Assembly (NCBI RefSeq): GCF_900114625.1 | Contig: NZ_FOZL01000001.1 | Coordinates: 1,984,001-2,048,000 of the forward strand | From: Granulicella pectinivorans | GTDB lineage: Bacteria > Acidobacteriota > Terriglobia > Terriglobales > Acidobacteriaceae | Direction of reading: 5' to 3' | Length of the DNA stretch: 64,000 nucleotides | In this document: in pieces, positions 1 to 8,996 of the stretch | Layout: each line of letters starts with the position of its first letter | Numbering within the stretch: position 1 is the first letter of the stretch | Notes under the pieces: model-generated | What the model was told of the DNA's origin: nothing | What the model saw: the letters and a program-made list of their open reading frames with translations, nothing else | The model's database searches: none | Made by a program: the position numbers and the translations under genes

Positions 1-2
1 AG

Positions 3-221
3 GAGACGATCCAGGTGGTGATTGCCGGGCACTGGCACAAGTGGGTGGACTTCGCGCACACCTATGGGCCGCAGCACTACGTCTCCGGTGCTACACGGTA
101 TGACGAGAATGCGTATATGTTGTTTGAGGCCGATGCGAAGAAGCAGAAGATTCGCTGGATGAACCAGGACCTGGTCGATTGGTCGACGCACTACAGCAAG
201 CCTTACAAGGTGAGGGGATAA
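3..221 (+). CDS. Metallophosphoesterase, C-terminal fragment
   Basis: The reading frame is open from the window edge and ends at a TAA at 219-221, so only the last 72 codons are present. The visible part contains GHWHKW, which fits the GHxH metal-binding motif near the end of calcineurin-like phosphoesterases, where histidines hold the dinuclear metal centre. It is followed by a short beta-rich tail. The next gene starts 2 nt after the stop, so the two are very likely co-transcribed. The substrate cannot be inferred. Family assignment rests mainly on the GHWH motif, so confidence is moderate. Confidence 0.6.
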   Translation, partial: ETIQVVIAGHWHKWVDFAHTYGPQHYVSGATRYDENAYMLFEADAKKQKIRWMNQDLVDWSTHYSKPYKVRG

Positions 222-223
222 CG

Positions 224-1354
224 ATGACACGGATTGCGACGATGATGTTGGCGCTGGCGGCTACGGGTACAGCCATGGCACAGGGCACGATGGCCGAGCA
301 GGACAAGCATGTGAAGGTGAACGAGATTCAGGTGATCGGCTCGCACAACAGCTACCATGCGGGCTTTGCGCCGAGCGAGCGGAAGTGGATGGAGGCGCAC
401 GCGGCGAAGGCGCTGCACGCGCTGGATTATAAGCATGCTCCGCTGGCGGACCAGCTCGATGGCGGTGTGCGGCAGCTTGAGATCGATGTCTTTGCCGATG
501 CGAAGGGTGGTAAGTATGCGCATCCGAAGATTACGGCGATGGTGGCGAAGGATGGGCTGCCTGCGGATCCTGAACTGGATCCGAATCATGAACTGGACAA
601 GCCCGGCTTCAAGGTAATGCATATGCAGGACATCGACCAGCGCAGTGTGTGCCATACGTTCGTGGTGTGCCTGACGCAGGTGCGGACGTGGTCGAAGGCG
701 CATCCGCAGCATCTTCCGCTGTTTCTCTTGATCGAGACGAAGGAAGGCGAGATGAAGGAGATGCCGGAGGCGGTGAAGACCGAGCCGTTTACGAAGGAGG
801 TCTTCGATGCGCTTGATGCGGAGATTCTTTCGGTGTTTCCGAAGGACGAGATCGTAACTCCGGACGATGTTCGTGGGCGTGCGGCTACGTTGAACGCGGC
901 GATCACGAAGAAGGGCTGGCCGACGCTCGAGAAGACGCGTGGCAAGGTGATCTTCCTGATGGACCAGAGGAAGGTCGAGGGGATCTATACGGATGGGCAT
1001 CCTTCGTTGAAGGGGCGGATTCTGTTTACGAATGCGGAGCCGGGTCTTCCGGATGCGGCGTTTACGGAGGAGAACAACGGTTCGGCCGAGCGCATCAACG
1101 GCCTGGTGAAACAGGGCTATCTGGTGCGGACGCGTACGGATGAAGGCACGGAGGCGGCACGCACCAACGACACGTCGCGACGCGATCTCTCGCTGAGCAC
1201 GGGTGCGCAGATCATCAGCACGGATTATCCCGGGTCGGAGCCTTCGCCGTGGACGCCATACGTCGTGAAGCTTCCGGATGGGCTTGCGGGGCGCTGCAAT
1301 CCTTTGATTGCGCCGAAGGGGTGCGACGACCACTTGCTGGAACCGGTAAGATGA
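224..1354 (+). CDS. Exported PI-PLC-like (SaPLC1-type) phosphodiesterase
   Basis: This is a 376-residue protein of the calcium-dependent phosphatidylinositol-specific phospholipase C-like superfamily, which cleaves phosphodiesters in a TIM barrel. Residues 1-20 are a Sec signal peptide ending in AMAQ. The first catalytic histidine lies in GSHNSYH (His41 region), followed by LEIDVFAD, which carries acidic metal ligands. MHMQDIDQRSVCHTF and LFLLIETKE fit later strands of the barrel, and DYPGSEPSPW lies near the C terminus. The ATG at 224 is chosen because it gives a clean signal peptide and sits 2 nt after the upstream stop. It is probably periplasmic or secreted. The substrate may be a phospholipid or another phosphodiester. 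The family is fairly certain, the substrate is not. Confidence 0.75.
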   Translation: MTRIATMMLALAATGTAMAQGTMAEQDKHVKVNEIQVIGSHNSYHAGFAPSERKWMEAHAAKALHALDYKHAPLADQLDGGVRQLEIDVFADAKGGKYAHPKITAMVAKDGLPADPELDPNHELDKPGFKVMHMQDIDQRSVCHTFVVCLTQVRTWSKAHPQHLPLFLLIETKEGEMKEMPEAVKTEPFTKEVFDALDAEILSVFPKDEIVTPDDVRGRAATLNAAITKKGWPTLEKTRGKVIFLMDQRKVEGIYTDGHPSLKGRILFTNAEPGLPDAAFTEENNGSAERINGLVKQGYLVRTRTDEGTEAARTNDTSRRDLSLSTGAQIISTDYPGSEPSPWTPYVVKLPDGLAGRCNPLIAPKGCDDHLLEPVR

Positions 1355-1384
1355 TTCGTTAGAAAGTGTTTGTGAGGAGCTTCG

Positions 1385-3655
1385 ATGGTATCGAGAAGGA
1401 CGTTTGTTGGAGCGCTGTCGGCTGGTGCGGCGGCGGTGTATGCGCGGAGTGCGTTTGCACTGCCGGTTGCGAAGAGTGAAGGCGCTGCGGATCATACGAA
1501 GTGGGTGAAGCTGGCGATCGGCACTGGTGGGCACGGACACACCTTTCCCGGGGCCACGGTGCCGTTTGGCGCGGTGCAGTTGAGCCCGGATACAGGCGCG
1601 AGCGATTGGGATCACTGTTCGGGGTATCACTACAACGACGATTCGATTCTGGGTTTCAGCCACACTCACCTGAGCGGTACGGGCTGCATCGACATGCTGG
1701 ATGTGCTGCTGATGCCGGCGACGGACGACTTCAAGTTCGATCCGAAGGCGGGTGTGGACGCGAAGACCAGCTACCGGTCGAAGTTTTCGCATGCGGATGA
1801 GGTTGCGGTTCCGGGCTACTACAAGGTGTTCCTGAAGGACTCGAAGGTGACGGCGGAGCTGACGGCGACCGAGCGCACCGGGATGCATCGTTACACGTTT
1901 CCGAAGTCGGACAAGAGCGTGTTCCTGCTGGACATGATGCATACGGATCCGCACCAGAAGGACCCCGTCCGCTGGGCTTCGCTGACCGTTGTTGGAAACG
2001 ATTCCATAGTTGGCGCACGTTGCATGGACGTGTGGGGCAAGGGGCGGCAGATTCACTTCGCGATGAAGTTCTCGAAGCCGTTTACGTCGGTCGACTTCTA
2101 CGACGATGGCGTGCTGGTGGACGACGGGTCGAAGGTGGTGAAGGGCAAGGCTTTGCGCGCGGTCATTCACTACAAGACGACGGAGAAGGAGACGATCCTG
2201 GTGAAGACCGGGATCTCCGGTGTGAGCATCGACGGCGCGAAGGCGAACCTTGCGGCTGAGGCTCCGGGATGGGATTTCAACGGCACACGTGCCGCGGCCC
2301 ATGCGATGTGGCAGAAGGCTTTGACGCGTGTGGATATCGCCGGTGGGGACGAGAAGTACCTGGAGATCTATTACACGGGGCTGTACCACATGATGGTGGC
2401 GCCGACGCTGTTCGACGATGTCGACGGCAAGTATCGCGGGATGGACGACAAGGTCCACCAGATGGCGAAGGGCGAGCATAACTTCAGCACGTTCTCGTTG
2501 TGGGATACCTATCGCGCGCTGCATCCGATGTATACGCTGATGATGTCGGAGCGGGTGCCGGCGCTGGTGAACTGCCTGATCCGCATGGCAAACGAGAGCC
2601 CCCAGGGTGTGCCGATCTGGCCGCTGCAGGGTGCGGAGACGCTGTGCATGGATGGATACCACTCGGCGCCGGTGGTTGCGGAGGCGGTGGCGAAGGGCTT
2701 CCAGGGCATCGATGTGAAGGCCGCTTATGAACCGTTCAAGAAGCGTGCGCTGAGCGACGACTATCGCGGTCTGGGCGAATACCGGAAGTATGGGTATGTG
2801 CCTTGCGATACGGAAGATGAGTCGGGCTCGAAGACGATGGACTATGCCTACGACGATCGTGCCGTGGCTGCGTTGGCCAAGGCTGCGGGTGAGACGGCGG
2901 ACTACGAGCTGCTGATGAAGCAGTCGAAGAATTTCGTCAACCTGTACGACAAGGAGACGGGCTTCATCCGTCCGCGATATGCGGATGGACACTGGGCGGG
3001 TCATCCGTTCAATCCGAAGAGCATCAACATCTCGGGCAAGCGCGACTATACCGAGGCCAATGCCTGGCAGACGACGTTCCTGGTGCAGCACAACATCCCT
3101 CTGCTGATCGAGACGATGGGCGGCAACGAGAAGTTCATCGAGAAGCTGGATGCGCTGTTCAACCAGAGCTCGGACCTGCCGCCCGATATGCCACCCGATG
3201 TCGCGGGCATGGTGGGGCAGTATGCGCACGGCAATGAGCCGAGCCATCACATTGCGTACATGTACAACTACGCGGGCGCGCCGGAGAAGACGCAGTCGCG
3301 GATTCGGAGCCTGCTGGAGACGCAGTACGACAACAAGCCGGATGGCATGGCGGGCAATGAGGACTGCGGACAGATGTCGGCGTGGTTCTGCATGAGTGCG
3401 CTGGGGCTGTATGCGGTGGATCCGGTGAGTGCGATGTACGACTTCGGCACGCCGCTGTTCGACAAGGTTTCGGTTTCGGTGGGCGAGGGCAAGAAGCTCG
3501 TCGTCGAGGCGAAGCGGGAGTCGGCGAAGTCGATGTATCTCCATGGCGTGACGTGGAATGGAGCTTCGCATGCGGGGTTGCAGATTGCGCATGCGCAGTT
3601 GGCGCAGGGCGGTACGCTGGTCTTCCAACTGGGCGACGCACCGGCGAAGGCGTAG
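1385..3655 (+). CDS. GH92 family alpha-mannosidase
   Basis: This 756-residue exported enzyme belongs to glycoside hydrolase family 92, calcium-dependent exo-alpha-mannosidases that act on alpha-1,2 and related linkages of mannans and N-glycans. The N terminus (SRRTFVGA, then a hydrophobic stretch to about residue 25) looks like a Tat signal. Family hallmarks run in order: GTGGHGHTFPGATVPFGAVQ, GFSHTHLSGTG, FSLWDTYRALHPMYTL, PIWPLQGAETLCMDGYHS, GNEPSHHIAYMYNYAG and GNEDCGQMSAWF. The glutamate of GNEPSHH is in the region of the catalytic acid. Length is normal for the family. A GAGGAG ribosome site lies 5 nt before the ATG. It follows the PI-PLC-like gene by 30 nt and is closed by a strong terminator, so it may end the operon. 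Confidence 0.93.
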   Translation: MVSRRTFVGALSAGAAAVYARSAFALPVAKSEGAADHTKWVKLAIGTGGHGHTFPGATVPFGAVQLSPDTGASDWDHCSGYHYNDDSILGFSHTHLSGTGCIDMLDVLLMPATDDFKFDPKAGVDAKTSYRSKFSHADEVAVPGYYKVFLKDSKVTAELTATERTGMHRYTFPKSDKSVFLLDMMHTDPHQKDPVRWASLTVVGNDSIVGARCMDVWGKGRQIHFAMKFSKPFTSVDFYDDGVLVDDGSKVVKGKALRAVIHYKTTEKETILVKTGISGVSIDGAKANLAAEAPGWDFNGTRAAAHAMWQKALTRVDIAGGDEKYLEIYYTGLYHMMVAPTLFDDVDGKYRGMDDKVHQMAKGEHNFSTFSLWDTYRALHPMYTLMMSERVPALVNCLIRMANESPQGVPIWPLQGAETLCMDGYHSAPVVAEAVAKGFQGIDVKAAYEPFKKRALSDDYRGLGEYRKYGYVPCDTEDESGSKTMDYAYDDRAVAALAKAAGETADYELLMKQSKNFVNLYDKETGFIRPRYADGHWAGHPFNPKSINISGKRDYTEANAWQTTFLVQHNIPLLIETMGGNEKFIEKLDALFNQSSDLPPDMPPDVAGMVGQYAHGNEPSHHIAYMYNYAGAPEKTQSRIRSLLETQYDNKPDGMAGNEDCGQMSAWFCMSALGLYAVDPVSAMYDFGTPLFDKVSVSVGEGKKLVVEAKRESAKSMYLHGVTWNGASHAGLQIAHAQLAQGGTLVFQLGDAPAKA

Positions 3656-3663
3656 CCACGCAC

Positions 3664-3708
3664 AGCGGCCCGCACTGCCTGGATGGCGGTGCGGGCCGCT
3701 TCGTTTTT
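3664..3708 (+). terminator. Rho-independent terminator after GH92 gene
   Basis: A perfect 12-bp stem (3664-3675 with 3689-3700) with a 13-nt loop is followed by TCGTTTTT. It begins 8 nt after the mannosidase stop codon. Confidence 0.88.
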
Positions 3709-3822
3709 AAGGTGCTGTTCAAAAGCAGATTTTCCCACTAAGCTGTTGGGGCGGGACGGAAGCGTTTCCAGCCCTGGCCGAACCCGCATACCGAACAGTT
3801 TGTATCGAGAGGGAGCGGCGTG

Positions 3823-5475
3823 ATGAATCGTCTTTGTCTGGTGGCGGCAGGTCTTTTTTCGATGGGCGTGCTGAGTGCAGCGGCCGAGGTGAAGATGCCG
3901 GCGATCTTCGGCGATCACATGGTACTGCAGGGCGGGAAGACGATTCCGGTGTGGGGCATGGCGGCTCCGGGCGAGGCCGTGACGGTGACGCTGGGCAAGG
4001 ACACGAAGAAGACGAAGGCGGACGCAGCGGGCAAGTGGCGCGTCGATCTGAAGGCCGAGAAGGCGAGCACCGCGGCGACGACGCTGCTGGTGAAGGGCAC
4101 GAACGAGCTGACGTTTACCGATGTGCTGATCGGCGATGTGTGGGTGGCGTCGGGGCAATCGAATATGGAGTTTGGTGTGAAGGGCTCGAGCTCGAGCGCG
4201 GCGGCGCTGGCGTCGGGGAACCAGCCGATGATTCGTTTGTTCACCGTGCCGCGGGCTACGGCGGCGTATCCGATGAGCGATATTGGGCCGATCAAGACGG
4301 AGGGTGTGGGCAAGTGGTGGGTATGTACGCCGGAGTCGCTGGGATACGGCGTGTGGAATGGATTTTCGGCGGTGGCTTACTTCTTCGGGCGGGATATTCA
4401 GAAGTTCACGGGAATGCCGGTGGGGCTGATCCATACGAGCTGGGGAGGCACGCCGGCCGAGGCGTGGACGCCGTATGACGACTTGCAGAAGGAGCCTTTG
4501 CTGGCGGATGTCGCGGCGAATCATGCCAAGCTGCTAGCCGGTTACGATGCTGCGATGACATCGCTTCCGCAGTCCATTGCAGATTACAAGGAGAAGCATG
4601 CGGCGTGGCTGGCGGATGTGAAGCCGGGCAATGACGCGGCGCTGAAGGCGTGGCAGGCGCGGGTAGACGCGACGCCGGTTGGGGAGCCGCTGCCGGTGCG
4701 TCCGGCGCTTGTGCCGGAGCCGCAGATGCCGGACCCGACGGGTGGGCCGAACCATGCGACGGCGCTCTACAACGCGATGCTGGCACCGATTATTCCGTAT
4801 GGCATCAAGGGCGCGATCTGGTACCAGGGTGAGTCCAATGCAGGGCGCGCGGTGGCGTATCGGACGCTCTTTCCGCTGATGATCAAGAGCTGGCGGGAGA
4901 AGTGGGGCGAGGGCGATTTTCCGTTCCTGTTCGTGCAGCTTGCGGACTTCAACGCGCAGTGGGGCATGTTGCGCGAGGCGCAGTCGAAGACGCTCTCGGT
5001 ACCGCATACGGGCATGGCGGTGATTACCGATGTCGGGACCTATAAGGATATTCATCCGCCGTTCAAGGAGATCGTCGGCGACCGACTGGCGCTGGCCGCG
5101 GAGCATGTGGCGTATGGCAAGAAGCTGGTGTACTCGGGGCCGGTGTACACGTCGATGAAGGTGGAGGGCGCGTCGGTGCGGCTGTCGTTCGACAGCGTGG
5201 GCGGCGGTCTGGCGATTGTGAAGAGGCCGGTGAGCGGTAAGGATGTCGTCGAGGCTCCGGACGATGTGCTGGTGGGCTTTACGGTTGCGGGCGACGACAA
5301 GATCTGGCACAAGGCGATGGCGCAGATCGTTGGCAACGACGTGGTGGTGACGAGCGCGGATGTGACGCATCCGGTGGCGGTTCGGTACGGATGGGACGCG
5401 CCTCCCGTGGCCAATCTGTACAACAAGGAACAGCTTCCGGCATCGCCGTTTCGGACGGATGACTGGGAGAAGTAG
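3823..5475 (+). CDS. Sialate O-acetylesterase-like SGNH esterase
   Basis: This 550-residue secreted esterase is of the sialate O-acetylesterase/CE6-like type. Residues 1-22 form a signal peptide. The nucleophile motif SGQSNMEF contains Ser113, and the second block GAIWYQGESNAGR is typical of the family. DIHPPFKEIVGDRLA carries the Asp/His part of the catalytic machinery. The N-terminal 100 residues (PAIFGDHMVLQ onward) are the usual beta-sandwich. It probably removes acetyl groups from plant or bacterial polysaccharides, exposing them to glycosidases such as the neighbouring mannosidase. The ATG at 3823 is preferred over the GTG at 3820; a GAGAGGGAG ribosome site lies just upstream. The true sugar substrate is unknown. 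Confidence 0.87.
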   Translation: MNRLCLVAAGLFSMGVLSAAAEVKMPAIFGDHMVLQGGKTIPVWGMAAPGEAVTVTLGKDTKKTKADAAGKWRVDLKAEKASTAATTLLVKGTNELTFTDVLIGDVWVASGQSNMEFGVKGSSSSAAALASGNQPMIRLFTVPRATAAYPMSDIGPIKTEGVGKWWVCTPESLGYGVWNGFSAVAYFFGRDIQKFTGMPVGLIHTSWGGTPAEAWTPYDDLQKEPLLADVAANHAKLLAGYDAAMTSLPQSIADYKEKHAAWLADVKPGNDAALKAWQARVDATPVGEPLPVRPALVPEPQMPDPTGGPNHATALYNAMLAPIIPYGIKGAIWYQGESNAGRAVAYRTLFPLMIKSWREKWGEGDFPFLFVQLADFNAQWGMLREAQSKTLSVPHTGMAVITDVGTYKDIHPPFKEIVGDRLALAAEHVAYGKKLVYSGPVYTSMKVEGASVRLSFDSVGGGLAIVKRPVSGKDVVEAPDDVLVGFTVAGDDKIWHKAMAQIVGNDVVVTSADVTHPVAVRYGWDAPPVANLYNKEQLPASPFRTDDWEK

Positions 5476-5562
5476 AGACCATCGTTTGTCTGGTGGACGA
5501 TGGAAATGCCGGTGGTGTAAGTTTTATGCGTAATCCGTTCCATGGGAAACAAGGAGTCGAGT

Positions 5563-6258
5563 ATGTTGCGTCGTGACTTTGTCCGGGCTGTGCTGGCGGT
5601 TGTTGCGGTTCCGCGGCTGCTGTTTGCGCAGAAGGGCGCGCAGTTGCCTTTGCCTGCGCCCACACCGTGGACGCAGGGGCTGAATCCACAGACGCCTGTG
5701 CCGCATGTCGTCGTTGCGGATGCAGTGGCGGACGGCGAGCTGAAGTTCTTTACCAGTGCGCAGATGGCTACCTTGACCAGGTTGAGCGAGGTGCTTGTGC
5801 CTTCGTTCGACGGCAAGCCGGGCGCGATCGAAGCGGAGGCTCCGGCGTTCTTCGATTTCTTCATCGGCAAGTCGCCCGATGCGCGGAAGAAGCTTTACAC
5901 GGGCGGTCTCGGCTGGCTCGATGCGGAGGCGGTGAAGAAGTTCAAGACGCCGTTCGCAAAGCTGAGCGACGAGCAGGCCGATGAGTTGCTGAAGCCCTGG
6001 CTGCGGACCTGGATGAGCGATCATCCGCCCACGGAGTCGCATGCGGACTTCATCAACATTGCGCATGATGAGATTCGCACAGCCACGGTGAACTCGGCTG
6101 CCTGGAGCGTCGCCTCCGGAGGGAAGGCTCCGGGCGGGCTGTATTGGTATGCGATTGAACCGGATCTGCGTGGCGTCAGCGCTGCTTCGGCGCATGTGCA
6201 GCCGCATGTGCAGGCGGTTCCCAAGGCCGCACACCCCATGCCCTCTTACCCGCGATAG
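5563..6258 (+). CDS. Gluconate 2-dehydrogenase subunit 3-like protein
   Basis: This 231-residue protein has an N-terminal export signal (MLRRDFVRAVLAVVAVPRLL, a possible Tat signal with RR at 3-4). Its body matches the gluconate 2-dehydrogenase subunit 3 family: TSAQMATLTRLSEVLVPSFDGKPG near residue 65 and FFDFFIGKSP. Such small subunits escort a GMC flavoprotein to the periplasm. The large subunit candidate starts 11 nt downstream, so the two form a pair. The ATG at 5563 is used because AAGGAG lies 6 nt upstream; an ATG at 5542 is also in frame but lacks a site. No cytochrome c subunit is seen here. Confidence 0.85.
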   Translation: MLRRDFVRAVLAVVAVPRLLFAQKGAQLPLPAPTPWTQGLNPQTPVPHVVVADAVADGELKFFTSAQMATLTRLSEVLVPSFDGKPGAIEAEAPAFFDFFIGKSPDARKKLYTGGLGWLDAEAVKKFKTPFAKLSDEQADELLKPWLRTWMSDHPPTESHADFINIAHDEIRTATVNSAAWSVASGGKAPGGLYWYAIEPDLRGVSAASAHVQPHVQAVPKAAHPMPSYPR

Positions 6259-6269
6259 AAGCAGAGACT

Positions 6270-7844
6270 ATGACAAACGAGATCTTCGATGTGCTGATTA
6301 TTGGGTCGGGTCACGCGGGCGGTATGGCCGCGAAGATCCTGACGGAGCAGGGCATTTCATGCCTGATGCTGAATGCCGGTCCGGTGGCCGATGTGGGCCG
6401 CGACGCGCAGCCGAAGCCTGCGTATGAGCTGCCGTATCGCGGGTTCAAGCAGCCCGGCAAGCTGGAGCATGTGTTCCAGTCGAACGGCTTCAACGAGCAT
6501 GTGTGGGTGGACGAGCAGGAGGTTCCGTATACCTTCGATCCGGCGAATCCCTACAACTGGGTGCGCGTGCGGCTGTTTGGCGGGCGATCTTTGTTCTGGT
6601 CGAGGCAGTCGTTCCGGCTGAGCAACTATGAGCTGAAGGGCAAGTCGCACGATGGCTTTGGTGAGGACTGGCCGATCGATGAAGCGACGCTGTCGCCGTT
6701 CTACTCGCGCGTGGAGGAGATCTTCCAGGTGGAGGGTGCGCTGGATGGTCCGCCGCAGATGCCGGATGGCAACTTCGTGCTGGACAAGAGCCCGTGGTCG
6801 GAGGCGATGCTGCGTTTTGGCAAGGCCGGTCAGGCGTACGACATGCAGATCTGCAAGCAGAGGCGCGCGAATGGGCGCGACGGTCTTGCGAGCTCGGTGA
6901 ACCTGCTGCTGCCGGATGCGGAGAAGACGGGCAAGCTGACCTCGATTGCGAATGCCGTGGTGCGTGAGATCACGCGGGACAAGACGACGGGGCAGCCGAA
7001 CGGTGTTCACTTCGTCGACCGTCTGACGGGCCGGGAGCTGCATGTGAAGGCGCGTGTGATTGTGGTCGCGGCTGGAACGCTCGAGACGACGCGACTTCTG
7101 CTGAACTCAGGCATGGCGAACTCGAGCGGTCTGGTTGGGCGCTATCTGATGGACCAGATCTATGGTCCGGGCGTGGTGTGCTCGGTGCCGGAGGCGCGTG
7201 GCGGCAAGCACGCGAAGAACGGGCTGGTGGGCGGCGGCGCGATTGTGCCTCGATTCCGCAACATTAAGACCAAGGCCGATGGCTTCCTGCGCGGCTACGC
7301 GATGAATGTGACGAGCTCAACGGGCGGGCTCGATGCGCGCAACTTCAAGGCGTATGGCAAGGAGCTGCAGTCCAAGATGGACGAGTACTATGGCAGCGGC
7401 TTTCATATGACGATGATGGGCGAGGTTCTCGGACGGTACGAGAATCATGTGCGCATCAACAAGGAGAAGGTCGATGCGTGGGGAATCCCGGTGCTGCATA
7501 TCGAGACGCACTACGGGGAGAACGAGATCAATATGTCGAAGGACTGCGCGGAGACCGGCGCCGCGATCGCCGAGGCCGCGGGCTTCGAGGTGCTGGCGAA
7601 GAATCCGGTGCCGAATCCTCCCGGGTACAGCATTCACGAGGTCGGAACCTGCCGCATGGGCGACGATCCGAAGAAGAGTGTGGTGAACAAGTGGGGACAG
7701 AGCCACGATCATAAGAACCTGTTCCTGGTGGATGCGTCGGTGTTTACGAGTGCAGGCTGGCAGAATCCGACGATGACAATTCTTGCTTTGTCGATGCGTG
7801 CTTCGGAGTATCTTGCGGGCGAGATGAAGAAGGGCAACGTTTAG
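6270..7844 (+). CDS. GMC family FAD-dependent oxidoreductase
   Basis: This 524-residue flavoprotein is of the glucose-methanol-choline oxidoreductase family and resembles bacterial sugar or gluconate dehydrogenase large subunits. The Rossmann FAD-binding motif is at the extreme N terminus (LIIGSGHAGGMAA, residues 8-20). VIVVAAGTLETTRLLLNSG marks the central FAD-binding strand. The C-terminal block includes SIHEVGTCRMGDDP and FLVDASVFTSAGWQNPT, where the His/Asn active-site pair is expected. It has no signal peptide and so probably rides out with the preceding subunit 3-like protein. It would oxidise a sugar or polyol and pass electrons to the respiratory chain. The specific substrate is unknown. 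Confidence 0.9.
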   Translation: MTNEIFDVLIIGSGHAGGMAAKILTEQGISCLMLNAGPVADVGRDAQPKPAYELPYRGFKQPGKLEHVFQSNGFNEHVWVDEQEVPYTFDPANPYNWVRVRLFGGRSLFWSRQSFRLSNYELKGKSHDGFGEDWPIDEATLSPFYSRVEEIFQVEGALDGPPQMPDGNFVLDKSPWSEAMLRFGKAGQAYDMQICKQRRANGRDGLASSVNLLLPDAEKTGKLTSIANAVVREITRDKTTGQPNGVHFVDRLTGRELHVKARVIVVAAGTLETTRLLLNSGMANSSGLVGRYLMDQIYGPGVVCSVPEARGGKHAKNGLVGGGAIVPRFRNIKTKADGFLRGYAMNVTSSTGGLDARNFKAYGKELQSKMDEYYGSGFHMTMMGEVLGRYENHVRINKEKVDAWGIPVLHIETHYGENEINMSKDCAETGAAIAEAAGFEVLAKNPVPNPPGYSIHEVGTCRMGDDPKKSVVNKWGQSHDHKNLFLVDASVFTSAGWQNPTMTILALSMRASEYLAGEMKKGNV

Positions 7845-7861
7845 TACGTTCTGCCGGACGG

Positions 7862-8012
7862 GCCCGCTGCGCGCGGACGGTCACTGCTTCGCGTGGCTCT
7901 CCCGTTGGTCGAGAATGAGGTTTTGTTGGCGACCAATGGGATGCTCGCACGAGATCGTCGCGGCCAGACGGGCGTTTACGTCACGAAGCGACCGCTGCCC
8001 GCGCAGGGCGCT
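7862..8012. repeat. Long imperfect palindromic intergenic element
   Basis: Most of the 192-nt gap after the GMC gene folds on itself. The inner arms 7901-7911 and 7930-7940 match at 10 of 11 positions. The outer arms (about 7866-7896 and 7981-8007) pair imperfectly over about 25 nt. No coding potential was seen. It resembles a miniature palindromic repeat, but a second copy is not present in this window. Confidence 0.5.
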
Positions 8013-8036
8013 TAGAGTTTTTAGAAAAGGAGCACT

Positions 8037-8915
8037 ATGACGATTTCACGCAGACGGTTTATCGGGACCACAGCAGGAGCCGTGGCGGCGTTTGGGCTGG
8101 GCGGGCGGATGGCGTTTGCGAATCCGCTTGGCCTCCCTCTGGGGATTCAGCTTTACTCCGTCCGCAAGGAGATGGCGCAGGACTTCGAGGGGACGCTCGC
8201 GGGCGTGGCCGAGGCGGGCTACACCGAGGTGGAGTCGGCTGCGCTGCCCAAGAAGTCCGCGAAGGAGATTCGTGCGGCGCTCGATAAGGCCGGATTGAAG
8301 TGTGTGAGCGCGCACCGTGGTTTTGGAGACTTCAAGGATCGCTTCGACGAGACGGTGGCCTTCGATAAGGAGTGCGGGGTGACGAATATGATCTGTCCCG
8401 GGCCGGGACGGCGCGATCCGAGTGTGAAGGGACCGATCACGCTGGACGACTGGCACTATAACGCAGAGCAGTTCAACCTCTTCGGCGAGAAGCTGGCCAA
8501 GTTGGGGATCACATTCGGGTATCACAACCATACGGGTGAGTTTGCCGAGACCGAGGGTAAGATTCCTTACTTCGAGCTTCTGCGTTTGACCGATCCGAAG
8601 AAGGTGACGTTCGAACTCGATTGCGGTTGGGCGTTTGTGGCGGGCAGGAACCCGGCCGACCTGATGAAGGCGTATCCGTACCGGTTTTCGATGGTGCATG
8701 TGAAGGACTTCAAGCTGCCGCCGAATCCTTCGCCGGAGGCGCGTGAGGAGGCGAAGGTGACGGAGCTTGGTCAGGGCAGCACGGACTACAAGCCGGTGTT
8801 CGTGCAGGCAAAGAAGACCCAGCACATCAAGCATGCCTTCGTGGAGCAGGAGGCGTTCGATATGCCGTGGAAGGAGTCGCTGAAGGTGGATGCGGCTTAT
8901 CTTCGCAAGCTTTAG
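8037..8915 (+). CDS. Exported sugar phosphate isomerase/epimerase-like TIM barrel
   Basis: This 292-residue protein belongs to the xylose isomerase-like/AP endonuclease family 2 TIM barrels. The N terminus carries a twin-arginine signal (ISRRRFIGTTAGAVAAFGLG) ending near residue 28. Typical family positions are LGIQLYSVRKEM at the first strand, YTEVESAALP, GITFGYHNHTGEF, VTFELDCGWAF and FSMVHVKDFK, which provide Glu, His and Asp metal ligands. An AAAAGGAG site lies just before the ATG. Tat export of this family is common in acidobacteria and Bacteroidetes. The reaction is unproven and is probably epimerisation or isomerisation of a sugar or inositol derivative. It is the last gene of the plus-strand block. 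Confidence 0.85.
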   Translation: MTISRRRFIGTTAGAVAAFGLGGRMAFANPLGLPLGIQLYSVRKEMAQDFEGTLAGVAEAGYTEVESAALPKKSAKEIRAALDKAGLKCVSAHRGFGDFKDRFDETVAFDKECGVTNMICPGPGRRDPSVKGPITLDDWHYNAEQFNLFGEKLAKLGITFGYHNHTGEFAETEGKIPYFELLRLTDPKKVTFELDCGWAFVAGRNPADLMKAYPYRFSMVHVKDFKLPPNPSPEAREEAKVTELGQGSTDYKPVFVQAKKTQHIKHAFVEQEAFDMPWKESLKVDAAYLRKL

Positions 8916-8956
8916 AACGAGCAAAGGACTGTAGGGAAGAGGCGAACAGAGCGGAA

Positions 8957-8994
8957 AAAGAGGCTTAAGACAAGGGATTGTCTTAAGCCTCTTT
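8957..8994. terminator. Bidirectional terminator between convergent genes
   Basis: A perfect 17-bp stem (8957-8973 with 8978-8994) has a 4-nt GGGA loop, with A-rich sequence on the left and T-rich on the right. It sits midway between the sugar isomerase gene (+) and the lyase gene (-), so it can stop transcription from both sides. Confidence 0.9.
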
Positions 8995-8996
8995 CT

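Noticed and set aside
203..3628. A 1141-codon minus-strand open frame opposite the PI-PLC and GH92 genes
   Set aside because: It is very Arg/His-rich, has no family resemblance, and covers two convincing plus-strand genes. It is a shadow caused by high GC at third codon positions.
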